Program-made: the position numbers and the translations under genes
Notes under the pieces: generated by a model
The model's database searches: none
What the model was told of the DNA's origin: nothing
What the model saw: only the letters and a program-made list of their open reading frames with translations
Part shown: positions 17,336 to 25,879 of the stretch, piece after piece
How positions within the stretch are numbered: the first letter of the stretch is position 1
Layout of the letters: each line of letters opens with the position of its first letter
DNA from: JBNKHG01 sp050290225
GTDB taxonomy: Bacteria; Pseudomonadota; Gammaproteobacteria; Pseudomonadales; Cellvibrionaceae
Assembly (NCBI GenBank): GCA_050290225.1
Contig: JBNKHG010000097.1
Location: 1-55,244, forward strand
DNA: 55,244 bases
Reading direction: 5' to 3'

Positions 17336-18274
17336 ATGAAAATCGTTATCGCCGCCCTGTATAAATTTGTCGCTTTGCCGGACTTCCGGGAGTTGCAACA
17401 ACCACTACTGGATGAGTGCCAGCGCTTAGGCATCAAGGGCAGCCTGCTGTTGGCCTCCGAGGGTATCAATGGCACTGTGGCCGGATCCCGTGAGGGAATT
17501 GACAGCCTGCTTGCCTGCCTCAGGCGGGATCCACGACTGGCCGACCTTTCGCACAAGGAGTCGTTCCAGGAAGCGATGCCTTTTTACCGGATGAAGGTAA
17601 AACTCAAGCGCGAGATCGTCACTATGGGGGTGGAGGGGATTGACCCCAACCAGGCCGTGGGCACCTATATCAAACCTCGTGACTGGAATGCCCTGATCAG
17701 CGATCCAGAGGTTGTGCTGGTGGATACCCGGAACTACTACGAATACGAGATAGGCACTTTTCGGGGGGCGATCAACCCGGATACCGACAGCTTTCGGGAA
17801 TTTCCGGACTATGTGGCCCGGAACCTCGACCCGTCCAAACACAAAAAGGTCGCTATGTTCTGTACGGGCGGTATTCGCTGTGAGAAATCCACCGCCTATA
17901 TGAAATCCCGGGGTTTTGATGAGGTCTATCACCTGGAGGGCGGGATTCTCAAATACCTGGAGGAAGTGCCGCAGCAGGACAGTCTGTGGCAGGGTGAGTG
18001 CTACGTATTCGACAATCGCGTCGCTGTGGATCACAATCTTGAAAAAGGTTCCTACGACCAATGCCATGGATGCCGCCACCCGATTACAGAAGACGACAAG
18101 CATTCGGACAAGTACCTGGAGGGAGTTGCCTGTCCGCGCTGCTACGACGCCCAGTCTCCGACCCAGCGCCAGCGCTTTAGCGAACGGCAGAAGCAGATGG
18201 TGCTGGCCAGGAAGCGCAACCACACCCATCTCGGTGCTCCGGCTCCCGCGCGCCAGCGACGTAGCACGGATTAA
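17336..18274 (+). CDS. trhO: tRNA uridine-34 hydroxylase TrhO (rhodanese family)
   Basis: TrhO hydroxylates U34 in certain tRNAs as the oxygen-dependent first step towards (m)cmo5U. The 312 residues from the ATG at 17336 begin MKIVIAALYKFVALPDF. An upstream in-frame ATG at 17300 overlaps the bolA end and could be the coupled start; neither has a strong ribosome site. The rhodanese domain carries the active loop FCTGGIRCEKSTAYM with its catalytic Cys, and the C-terminal region has two CxxC-type pairs (CHGC, CPRC). All family landmarks are present. Confidence 0.95.
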   Translation: MKIVIAALYKFVALPDFRELQQPLLDECQRLGIKGSLLLASEGINGTVAGSREGIDSLLACLRRDPRLADLSHKESFQEAMPFYRMKVKLKREIVTMGVEGIDPNQAVGTYIKPRDWNALISDPEVVLVDTRNYYEYEIGTFRGAINPDTDSFREFPDYVARNLDPSKHKKVAMFCTGGIRCEKSTAYMKSRGFDEVYHLEGGILKYLEEVPQQDSLWQGECYVFDNRVAVDHNLEKGSYDQCHGCRHPITEDDKHSDKYLEGVACPRCYDAQSPTQRQRFSERQKQMVLARKRNHTHLGAPAPARQRRSTD

Positions 18275-19862
18275 GCTTTTCCGACCGGGTTTATACACCG
18301 GCCTTTGCCGATTCGGCAGATGGGTACTCTTTATTACGGGCATTTTGTGGCTGGCAGGCTGCAGCCAAATGCCCGCGGGTCGGGCACCTCATGTTGCCCT
18401 GAGCCGAACCCCGGTATTAGAGCACTGCAGTCATTTCTACCGGGAACTTGATCAATTGGCCAAACGCGCGTCCGTGTTCGACGCAGGCTCTCACCGAATA
18501 GTCAATCATCCCTATTTTCGCAGTTCTCGATTCCTGGCCAGTTTTGAGTCGAAATTGCATCAGCAACCGGTATCGGCATTGGCGTATCGGGACTGGTTGG
18601 TGCACCTAAATCTAAGGGCCATTGGAGGCCTGCTGATTGAGTGGCAGCGATTGCCGGCGGCGCAAAAGCAGACGCTGACGACGCGGGTGGAATTTCCCGT
18701 GGCAAGCCGCCAGGCTCTGCGCCAGAAATTGCGTTATTGCGGTGCCCTGATCGTTGCCGAATTGAGCGGCCATTCGGAACTGAAAACTGATTTATTGAGA
18801 GCTGCCCGGGTGCCCGACCACTACCGCAGTTGGAAGCGCTGGCTGGGGCTTTACCCGCTGATTGCGATCCCTTTTGGGCGTGGTGTGGTGGCGGAACAGC
18901 GGGAAATCGCTTCGCTGCAAGACGATTTTCGCAAGCGCAGACTGGACCCGCAGCAGTGGAACCGCTATGAGTATCGGCCTGCTGAAGAGATTGCGCAAAA
19001 CGAAGAGTATGACAGAATCAGCGCTGCCCCATTGCTACGAGCAGAAGCGACGCGTTTGCTCAGCGAGTTGAGACTCGACCGATTGGGGATTCCCCAAATC
19101 AGTACCTGGCAAAAAAAGCGGTTGCTGGCGACCTGGGCGCCCCAGCTTGCCATCGAGCGCGGGAGAGATTTCCCCGAGGCAAACCGTATCGGCGAACTGA
19201 AGAACGCGCGGCGTCGCATTGTTGTCGATACCGACCGGCCCACGCTCTATGGCTATCTCAGCTTTGGACGAGAGGGGGAGGCGGTGACAGTGCAGTTGAA
19301 CTACAACTTCTGGTTTTCCCGGCGCCCGAAAAGAGGATTGGTTGACTTGCTTGCGGGAGAGCTGGACGGGCTCACCTGGCGCGTGCATTTGAATCTGGAG
19401 GGCGAGCTGTTGGCCATGGATGCGGTGCACAATTGCGGTTGTTGGTATCAGTTGTACACGGGTGAACGCTATCAGCTTCAAGGGCAGCCAGGCGCGGGCG
19501 GTGAGCCGATCTTTCACGGGAACCTGCCGCCCACGGCTGCGGAACAGCGGCTGACACTTTTTATGCGGGCCGATACCCACACTTTACTGGGTGTTCGCGC
19601 CGCTTCGACCGCCGGGGCCGAAGCGATGACCATGAAGCCCTATCGACAACTGCGCTTGGCCGGTATCTTCAATCAGAAAGGGTTGATACCGGTTTCCAGG
19701 CGCCTGGAGCGTTTCCTGTTTTGGCCCATGGGAGTGCCCAGCCCGGGAGCCATGCGGCAGGCCGGCACCCACGCCATTGCCTTTATCGGTCGCCGCCACT
19801 TCGACGATCCCCATCTGCTCCACTCCCTGGGGCTTCAGCGGCGCCAAAACGGAAATCCTTAG
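18234..19862 (+). CDS. Conserved lipoprotein of unknown function
   Basis: A protein of about 540 residues with no family name that I can assign. A hydrophobic segment ends in the lipobox LWLAGC, so it should be a lipoprotein. The body is rich in Arg and Trp, and the middle has a repeated WxxxRxxL pattern with a C-terminal beta-rich part. The start is unclear. No ATG or GTG lies between the trhO stop and the lipobox; the nearest canonical codon is GTG at 18234, inside the trhO end (lipobox Cys at residue 43), and a rare ATT at 18270 is possible. Overlap with trhO suggests translational coupling. Confidence 0.7.
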   Translation: MLRLPRASDVARIKLFRPGLYTGLCRFGRWVLFITGILWLAGCSQMPAGRAPHVALSRTPVLEHCSHFYRELDQLAKRASVFDAGSHRIVNHPYFRSSRFLASFESKLHQQPVSALAYRDWLVHLNLRAIGGLLIEWQRLPAAQKQTLTTRVEFPVASRQALRQKLRYCGALIVAELSGHSELKTDLLRAARVPDHYRSWKRWLGLYPLIAIPFGRGVVAEQREIASLQDDFRKRRLDPQQWNRYEYRPAEEIAQNEEYDRISAAPLLRAEATRLLSELRLDRLGIPQISTWQKKRLLATWAPQLAIERGRDFPEANRIGELKNARRRIVVDTDRPTLYGYLSFGREGEAVTVQLNYNFWFSRRPKRGLVDLLAGELDGLTWRVHLNLEGELLAMDAVHNCGCWYQLYTGERYQLQGQPGAGGEPIFHGNLPPTAAEQRLTLFMRADTHTLLGVRAASTAGAEAMTMKPYRQLRLAGIFNQKGLIPVSRRLERFLFWPMGVPSPGAMRQAGTHAIAFIGRRHFDDPHLLHSLGLQRRQNGNP

Positions 19863-19944
19863 ATCTGGATCAAGGTGCCGCGTCTGTTGCATGAGTACCC
19901 TGCAAAATGACAATAAATTGGGTTTATAGATGCGTGAGAGCTCC

Positions 19945-20478
19945 ATGAAAGTTTTTGGTGTTGTCGGTTGGCGGGGTGAGGAAAAAACGGCGTTGCTCCT
20001 GAATTTGGTGACGTTTTTTTCTGACCGGAATATCCGCGTTTCGGTCATTCGTCATTGGGTGCAGGGTGACCGGGATTCGGCGGCGAAGGATGATAATTAT
20101 TGCTACAGCCGGTGCGGTAGTGTGGAAACGCTGGTAGCCGCACCGGACAAGTGGACCCTGTTGCACGATGTGCCCCACGAAACAGAGTTCGATTTACAGG
20201 CGGCGATCGACAGTCTCGAAGAAGTGGACTTGGTCCTGGTCGATGGATTCAAGGCTGCCAGTCACAAGAAGTTATTGGTGGTGCATCCCCGTGAGAAGAA
20301 CCAACTGGAAAATACCCAGCTGTTGTTGGCGGCCTGTCCCAATGTGGTAGCCGTGGTTGTGCCAGAGCATTGCCAGCTGCAAACCGAGGTGCCCCGGTTT
20401 CAAATTTCGGACATCGAAGTAATCGGTCAATTTATTGCGCGGCAGACGGGATTGGTGTTGCAGGCTGCCCGCCAATGA
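19945..20478 (+). CDS. Divergent MobB-like P-loop protein
   Basis: A 177-residue protein whose order of motifs fits MobB, the GTP-binding helper of molybdenum cofactor guanylylation. It has an N-terminal P-loop position, an expected metal/substrate loop, and LVLVDGFKAASHKKLLV, like the DLVLVEGFK motif of MobB. The P-loop reads GWRGEEKTALL, with Glu where the Gly before Lys should be, and the usual KHDHH-type stretch is RHWVQGD. It therefore may not bind GTP normally. The start at 19945 has GAGAG upstream; an ATG at 19930 is possible. No mob or moa gene neighbours it. MobB family is likely; function is uncertain. Confidence 0.6.
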   Translation: MKVFGVVGWRGEEKTALLLNLVTFFSDRNIRVSVIRHWVQGDRDSAAKDDNYCYSRCGSVETLVAAPDKWTLLHDVPHETEFDLQAAIDSLEEVDLVLVDGFKAASHKKLLVVHPREKNQLENTQLLLAACPNVVAVVVPEHCQLQTEVPRFQISDIEVIGQFIARQTGLVLQAARQ

Positions 20479-20611
20479 AAATGGCCGGTTTTGTCTTGTT
20501 AATTTAAACCTCGTCACAAAAATTCATTTTTCCCGATTAAAGTAGCTGGGTATTAGGTAGGCCTTTGTGGTCTAATAGTCCCTGTAGAATATCTCGAAAA
20601 AATGGCGCTTT

Positions 20612-20923
20612 ATGAATTTTGAAGCTTGGACAGTTGACCTTTCCACCCTAACCGCCACCCATGATTCTGGTTTTACCATTGAAGTGGAAGGGGATCCCAA
20701 AGACCCGTCGGCCGTCAATCCCGGGCGTTTTCCCAAAGAACTTTCGGGTATTGAGCAGGCCAGACTTCTGCGTTACGGAATGGAAGCACTGGCTAAGGCC
20801 GCCAAAGCCAAAAGTGCCGGTGCAAGGGCAAACGCCCCGCAAAAACCAGCCTACACACCGCCTGCCAATAAGCCAAAGCGCCCTGTACTGTCGCTCAAAA
20901 AGCGTGACAAGGAAAGCGTTTAA
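20612..20923 (+). CDS. Small conserved hypothetical protein
   Basis: A 103-residue soluble protein that I do not recognise. The N-terminal half (about residues 1-65) is compact and acidic, with DSGFTIEVEGDPKDPSAVNP and a helix EQARLLRYGMEALAKAA. The C-terminal third is a basic, Ala/Pro/Lys-rich tail (QKPAYTPPANKPKRPVLSLK), like nucleic-acid-binding tails. It sits alone between the MobB-like gene and a convergent secreted-protein gene. Confidence 0.7.
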   Translation: MNFEAWTVDLSTLTATHDSGFTIEVEGDPKDPSAVNPGRFPKELSGIEQARLLRYGMEALAKAAKAKSAGARANAPQKPAYTPPANKPKRPVLSLKKRDKESV

Positions 20924-20956
20924 ATAACGCTTGCCGGGTTATAGGGCCTGCCGTTG

Positions 20957-21475
20957 CTAGCGACTGCGCTGGACAAACTGTCCTTTTAGCTGGAGCAGGG
21001 TTTTGTGGTTGTCCACCAGTTGGAACAGGTTGTCGAACTTCTCCCCAGCGATTGCGGTTGAGTCCTGTCCCGGTTCGAGGGTATAGGTAACCCCCTTCGC
21101 CAAGGAATCCAATTCCCGGACTATGGAATCCATCGCCGAAAATATGTTGGTTGTGGTGGTGTTATCCCCGAAAATACGACCGTGTTTGGTCTTGACCAGA
21201 TAATTATCGCACTCTCGCAACCATTCCCTGCGTTTCTCGATAAACCCCCGGGTATTTCTCATGCCGCGTTTGCTCTTCTGCTGCAGGCGGGTGTTGCGAT
21301 AGCCCTGCAGGCTCTTCTGGCTGGTGGTCATAAAGTCGCCAGCAAGGTCGTCGCAGTATTGCCAGCTCAGGTAGCTTGGAAACTTCTCTGACGCTTGGGC
21401 CTTGAGGCAGCTCTCATCACAGGCCAGGGCCGGGATGCTGAGCAGCAGCAACAGTAGTGTGAGTGTCTGTTTCAT
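20957..21475 (-). CDS. Secreted hypothetical protein
   Basis: A 172-residue protein with a clear signal peptide (MKQTLTLLLLLLSIPALA, cleavage expected before CDES). The mature part is helical and charged, with four Cys, two of them close together near the N-terminus (CDESC). I do not recognise a family. A periplasmic location is inferred from the signal peptide. It has its own upstream region of about 170 bp shared with the end of rdgC. Confidence 0.7.
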   Translation of the reverse strand: MKQTLTLLLLLLSIPALACDESCLKAQASEKFPSYLSWQYCDDLAGDFMTTSQKSLQGYRNTRLQQKSKRGMRNTRGFIEKRREWLRECDNYLVKTKHGRIFGDNTTTTNIFSAMDSIVRELDSLAKGVTYTLEPGQDSTAIAGEKFDNLFQLVDNHKTLLQLKGQFVQRSR

Positions 21476-21647
21476 GCCTTATAGTCACTTTTTTATCAAT
21501 TTGTTGGGGACTTACAATGCAACTTTTGGCATTTAAATCATCAATTCTGATGAAGTGCAATCGAAGGGGGCTGAAAAAGTGACGGGCGTCACATTAGGGC
21601 CGGTGAACGGTCGACCCTGCGTGACAGATGGTCGTGTTGATGGGTAA

Positions 21648-22562
21648 TTAGATAGGAGCCGCTTTTTCGCCACCAAAGTACGCAAGCAGCCCCGGTAAGA
21701 AGCGGTTTAGGGTCATTGTCATCAGGGCGAAATCCGCATCAAAAGAGGCCGCGGCATCGTTGCTGCCGGCATCCTCCGCCTCGGAAACCAATTCATCACT
21801 GAATTTAAGTCGTTTGAGAGTGAGGTCTTCGGCAAGTATGGCAGAGAAGCAATCATCCCACTCAATAGACAGTTTGTAGGCTTGTTTGCCTGCATCCAGG
21901 TGATTGGCAATCTCTTCGGCTTCCAGATCCTGGCGTTTGCAGCGAATAATCCCCCCTTCGTCGCCAGGTTCGCGCAACTCACACTCGTCCTTCAGGCTCA
22001 GGTCATCGGGCAGTTCTTCTCCCCGAAGCCATTGGGTCATGATCACCTGGGGAGATTCACTTACCTGGGGAGGGATTACAGGCAATGAGCCCAGGGATTC
22101 CCGTAGCAGGCTGCAAAGTTCCTCCGCTTTTTTTGCACTGCTGGCATCCACGACAACCCAGCCGGACTTGGGGTCAATATAGGCGTAGGTGCGCGAGGAG
22201 CGGGTAAAGGCTCTGGGAAGGCAATCGTAAATCACATCTTCTTTGATGGCGTCGCGTTCTTTGCGGTAGACCTTGCGGTCTTCCTGGAGTTCGATGGCTT
22301 CCACCTTATCGTTGACCAGTTCCTTTACCACTGCCGCCGGCAGCAGTTTTTCCTCCTTGCGGGCGCAGACCATCATAAAACCGTTGGCGCTGTGGCAGAG
22401 TTGCTCGAACCCGGGGCCCATCGGCGGGACCCAGCCATACCGGTTTTCGTCCCGCTTACCGCAGGGTTGGAAGCTGAAATCCTGGAGCTTCTGCTCCAGC
22501 TCATCGGCACTGTGTTCAAAGGGAGAAGTAAATCGGTAAAGCTGTAAATTTTTAAACCACAT
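21648..22562 (-). CDS. rdgC: Recombination-associated protein RdgC
   Basis: RdgC forms a ring-shaped dimer on double-stranded DNA and limits RecA activity. The 304-residue length matches the family. Conserved N-terminal MWFKNLQLYRF, the GWVPPMG motif, FMMVCARKEEKLLP and the C-terminal FALMTMTLNRFLP are all visible. It appears intact and is transcribed on its own. Confidence 0.96.
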   Translation of the reverse strand: MWFKNLQLYRFTSPFEHSADELEQKLQDFSFQPCGKRDENRYGWVPPMGPGFEQLCHSANGFMMVCARKEEKLLPAAVVKELVNDKVEAIELQEDRKVYRKERDAIKEDVIYDCLPRAFTRSSRTYAYIDPKSGWVVVDASSAKKAEELCSLLRESLGSLPVIPPQVSESPQVIMTQWLRGEELPDDLSLKDECELREPGDEGGIIRCKRQDLEAEEIANHLDAGKQAYKLSIEWDDCFSAILAEDLTLKRLKFSDELVSEAEDAGSNDAAASFDADFALMTMTLNRFLPGLLAYFGGEKAAPI

Positions 22563-22688
22563 GCAGTTTGCTTATTAATTGTACGGTTGTCACGGAGTGG
22601 AAACGGCGCGCGCATTATCCCCGATCGCACCGGTGGCGACCAGTGTTGTTTTTAATGGTTGCGAAGGTAATGACCTTTTTTAAAGGCC

Positions 22689-23096
22689 CTAGGTTACCAG
22701 GTGGCTAAAATAGCCCAGCGGGGACTTGGTGATGGCGACACCGACGATATGGACAAAGGTGAGTAGCGCTAATACCCAGGCGATGCCCCGCACACGCAAG
22801 GTGCTTCCAAACCGCAGGGCCACCATGCCCAGACCGATATACAGGAGCAAGGCAACAATCTTGGTGGCTAACCAGGGATGGTGGAGGGGGGAAAAATGCA
22901 AACCCACTGCCAGGACAATTGCGCTGCCGAGCAGCAGTGCATCAATGATGTGGGGCAATGTTTTCACCCAGCGCTGTTGCAGGCGAGTTGATTGTTGCAG
23001 CATCCACAGGCCTCGCAAAAAAAAGCCGGTGAATGACAGGGCGGCGCAGGTCATATGCAGGGACTTTACAGCGGATAGCGTGCTGGCATCGATCAT
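22689..23096 (-). CDS. SirB2-family membrane protein
   Basis: A 135-residue inner-membrane protein with four predicted helices. Family landmarks are KSLHMTCAALSFTGFFLRG at the start, KTLPHIIDALLLGSAIVLA in the middle, and WLATKIVALLLYIGLGMVALR. SirB2 proteins have no firm biochemical role. It is the last of two minus-strand genes with the DUF4202 gene upstream. Confidence 0.85.
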   Translation of the reverse strand: MIDASTLSAVKSLHMTCAALSFTGFFLRGLWMLQQSTRLQQRWVKTLPHIIDALLLGSAIVLAVGLHFSPLHHPWLATKIVALLLYIGLGMVALRFGSTLRVRGIAWVLALLTFVHIVGVAITKSPLGYFSHLVT

Positions 23097-23150
23097 GGTT
23101 TGTCTGCGGATATGTGTTGGACAGTCGTTAACTTTTTCGCCGGGCTGCGG

Positions 23151-23738
23151 TCAGGCCAGCGCCTTTTGCACCAGCGCCAACATCGCCGGCTCCAGAGGCA
23201 GATTCAGTGCGGCCTGGTGACCTTCAGCGGACATTTTTTTCCAGGTTTTTTGGATAATCCCCAACAGTTTTTCCTCGTTATGTTTGGTGGCAAAGTCGGC
23301 TAGATAGTGCTCTAGAAATACCAGGCAAATAACGTCTTCCAGCGCCTGTGCCTCCGGGTCTCGTTTGAGCTGCTTTTTCTGCAGCAGGTCCTTGACCCGG
23401 GTAATAGTCTCGTTGTCGAAGTGGAGATCGGAGAGAATGGTTGCAGCGGTGTCGGCATGAAATCTGGCCAGGTCGCTACGCCACTTTTTATAGCCCTGGC
23501 GCCCTTCGGGGTAGTCGCTGCGGGCGATTTTCCAGCGTTGGATATGCTGGCTGCGGGCAGCCAGTTGAAGTGCAGTGGAGGCCTCGGGGCAAAACTTCTG
23601 CAGGCACTGGCTCATGCGTTGCCCATAGAGCCATTCCTTGGGGTGTGGCTGGCCGTTTACTGTCTCGAGATTGGGGTCCTGTTGATTTGCCTGGTCAAAG
23701 GCGGCAAAGGCGTCGTTGAGGTTGGGGGATGAGGTCAT
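23151..23738 (-). CDS. DUF4202 family protein
   Basis: A 195-residue soluble protein matching DUF4202: FDQANQQDPN at the start, AARSQHIQRWKIARSDYPEGRQGYKKWRSDL in the middle (more than one conserved His), and EDVICLVFLEHYL. The conserved His, Asp and Glu pattern in a helical fold resembles HD-type metal proteins, but this is inference and no reaction is established. The SirB2-like gene follows after 54 bp, probably in one transcript. Confidence 0.85.
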   Translation of the reverse strand: MTSSPNLNDAFAAFDQANQQDPNLETVNGQPHPKEWLYGQRMSQCLQKFCPEASTALQLAARSQHIQRWKIARSDYPEGRQGYKKWRSDLARFHADTAATILSDLHFDNETITRVKDLLQKKQLKRDPEAQALEDVICLVFLEHYLADFATKHNEEKLLGIIQKTWKKMSAEGHQAALNLPLEPAMLALVQKALA

Positions 23739-23943
23739 AGAATATTTTTTTAGTTGAAGGTTTGCTATTCGGGGCCGGTTGGCAATGGTTTTTGACTGTT
23801 CAGGAGCTACCTTACTGTGTTTGTCGGTATCAATCTACAGCGGCAACGACTCTTTTTCCTCTGTCTCAACGATTGTGGTGGGATAGCGTCACCGATGATT
23901 GTTACCCCTAAAAGAGTAGGTGCTTGACCTTAATAGGGGTTAC

Positions 23944-23957
23944 TTAATCCAGATCAA
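23944..23957 (+). promoter_or_regulatory. Fnr/Anr-type box upstream of ompW
   Basis: TTAATCCAGATCAA differs from TTGAT-N4-ATCAA at one position. Its centre (23950.5) is about 29 bp upstream of a -10-like TTCAAT at 23980-23985, the spacing of class II Fnr promoters, in which the box replaces the -35 element. The ompW start is at 24031. Enterobacterial ompW is known to respond to Fnr. Confidence 0.65.
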
Positions 23958-24030
23958 TAACTCAAGGCTGAGCTTGCGGTTCAATAACCTCACTTGAAAA
24001 ATTCAATGATTACTGGAAGTGAGACCGTTA

Positions 24031-24795
24031 ATGAAAAATTTTAAGCATTTAGGTTTGGCTGCTGCCGTGTCAGCAGCGTTGGTATCTGCTGACGTCTTGG
24101 CCTACGAGGCAGGTGAAATATTTTTCCGCGCTGGATCTGTGACCGTTGCCCCGGATGAGAGCAGTGATGGCCTGTCCGTTCCTGCGCTGGATGGTGTTAA
24201 CGGTTTTGACGGTTTTGCAGAGATCGGCGGCACTGGTGTTGAGGTGGATGAAAATACACAGTTGGGTTTGACCATCAATTATATGTTGACTGGATCTCTG
24301 GGGTTGGAGCTGTTGGCCGCGACTCCGTTTACTCACGATATTACCGCCGATTTGGGTGGTTTGGGCAAGGTGGATGCCGGTGAAACCAAGCAACTGCCGC
24401 CCACACTGTCCCTGGTATGGTACCCAATGGGGTCCAACGGCATGATCTCTCCCTACGTTGGCGCCGGTATTAACTACACCGTCTTTTTCGAAGAGGATGT
24501 TTCCTCTGATCTGGAAGCGGGTCTGTCTGGCGTAGCCGACGCTGTGACTGGTACATCGGTTGGTTTGCCGAGCCCGGTGCCTCTGGATTTGGAACTGGAA
24601 AATTCTCTCGGTCTGTCTTTCCAGGCGGGTGTGGATGTGGAGCTGGACGAGAAGTGGCTCCTGAACGCTTCGGTACGCTGGATTGACATCGATACCGAAG
24701 CCAAGATTACCTCGGCCCTGGGAACCACCGTCACTGTGGATAATATCGAAATCGATCCTCTGGTGTACCAGGTGAACATTGGTTACAGGTTCTGA
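24031..24795 (+). CDS. ompW: OmpW-family outer membrane protein
   Basis: An eight-stranded outer-membrane barrel thought to pass small hydrophobic molecules. It has 254 residues from the ATG at 24031 (GAAGTGAG upstream); a GTG four codons earlier is less likely. A signal peptide ends at VLA/YEAG. Family features are GEIFFRAGSVTVAPDE, LGLTINYMLTGSLGLELLAATPF, and the final YQVNIGYRF with terminal Phe for barrel assembly. An extended loop (about residues 160-190) makes it longer than the 212-residue enterobacterial protein. A terminator follows directly. Confidence 0.9.
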   Translation: MKNFKHLGLAAAVSAALVSADVLAYEAGEIFFRAGSVTVAPDESSDGLSVPALDGVNGFDGFAEIGGTGVEVDENTQLGLTINYMLTGSLGLELLAATPFTHDITADLGGLGKVDAGETKQLPPTLSLVWYPMGSNGMISPYVGAGINYTVFFEEDVSSDLEAGLSGVADAVTGTSVGLPSPVPLDLELENSLGLSFQAGVDVELDEKWLLNASVRWIDIDTEAKITSALGTTVTVDNIEIDPLVYQVNIGYRF

Positions 24796-24825
24796 ATCTG
24801 TGGCCAGATTCCTGGCAGTAAAATA

Positions 24826-24856
24826 AAAAAAGCCCGGCGGTGCCGGGCTTTTTTTT
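24826..24856. terminator. Bidirectional intrinsic terminator between ompW and fnr
   Basis: A tract of As, the stem AGCCCGGC-GGT-GCCGGGCT and eight Ts. It lies between converging ompW (+) and fnr (-) and can serve both. Confidence 0.92.
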
Positions 24857-24913
24857 GTAGTAAAAATGCGCGTAGTGCAGCTTTTAAATTTCGTAGTTCA
24901 GGGGCACTGCCTT

Positions 24914-25693
24914 TTAAAAACCACTGGTGTTGGCAATGCCGCGCAGGGCATCAATATCCTTGATTTCGATTTCCTTCTTGTCCACGGCCAGCATGTCCTG
25001 TTTTTGAAAACGGCCCAGCACCCGGCTGACAGTTTCCACGGTCAGCCCCAGGTAGTTGCCAATATCGGCTCGGGACATGGGTAAACGGAAAGCGGTGGCG
25101 GATAGCTGGCGGCGGCTGTTGCGGCTGGAAATGCTCAGCAACAGGGCGGCAACCCGCTCTTCAGCGCTGTTCTTGCTGAGAAGGGTAATCAACTGCTGGT
25201 CGGCGGTGATTTCCTTGCTCATCAATTGGAAAAAGTGGCGCTGCAGGCTGGGAATTTGCAGACTCAGTTCCTCCATGCGACTGAAGGGAATTTCGCACAC
25301 AGACGATGTCTCCAGAGCGATGGCGGAATTGGTATAGTGGTTGTTACCGATACCGTCCATACCGATAATCTCGCCGGGCAGGTAGAAACCGGTAACCTGC
25401 TCCTGGCCGTCATCGGTGATATTGATGGCCTTGATCGTACCCGATCGCACCGCGTACACCGAGTGGAATTGGTCGTTGGCTCGATAGAGATAGTCGCCCT
25501 TTTGCAGCGGACGCCCGCGCTGGATTATCTCATCCAGCTTGTCGATATCGTCGATATGCAGGCTGATCGGCAAGCATATGGTGCTGAGGCGGCAGTCGCC
25601 ACAGGATATCTGCGGGTTGCTATGGCATTTGGTGTCTGTGGCAAATTTGTCAGTCATAGAGCTCACGGCCGAATCAGGTGTGCTTGTCTTCAT
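24914..25693 (-). CDS. fnr: Oxygen-sensing Crp/Fnr-family regulator (Fnr/Anr)
   Basis: A 259-residue activator that dimerises when it carries a [4Fe-4S] cluster under low oxygen. The cluster ligands are present: CGDCRLSTIC (C-x2-C-x5-C) near residue 32 and the distal Cys in SSVCEIPF. The cyclic-nucleotide-type barrel contains VYAVRSGTIKAINI, and the C-terminal helix-turn-helix has RADIGNYLGLTVETVSRVLGRF, whose ETVSR is the Fnr recognition pattern (E--SR). The start at 25693 may be replaced by an ATG at 25657. Fnr-type boxes lie near ompW, the hemN-like gene and usp, its immediate neighbours. Confidence 0.95.
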   Translation of the reverse strand: MKTSTPDSAVSSMTDKFATDTKCHSNPQISCGDCRLSTICLPISLHIDDIDKLDEIIQRGRPLQKGDYLYRANDQFHSVYAVRSGTIKAINITDDGQEQVTGFYLPGEIIGMDGIGNNHYTNSAIALETSSVCEIPFSRMEELSLQIPSLQRHFFQLMSKEITADQQLITLLSKNSAEERVAALLLSISSRNSRRQLSATAFRLPMSRADIGNYLGLTVETVSRVLGRFQKQDMLAVDKKEIEIKDIDALRGIANTSGF

Positions 25694-25879
25694 GGTCCGT
25701 TATCAACTGTCCGTCTTCGATGGTCCAGAAAGGTGTTAAATTAGAGAGTCGGCACCGTCATTATACGGTCCAACTGGATCCTTTGCTCATTATGCCAGAG
25801 ATTGGTGTAAGCGAGTCAACAAATCCGCAAAAATTGATAGTTTCTTGCATTGACGGATGGGCCTGTGGGACAGGTAGTA

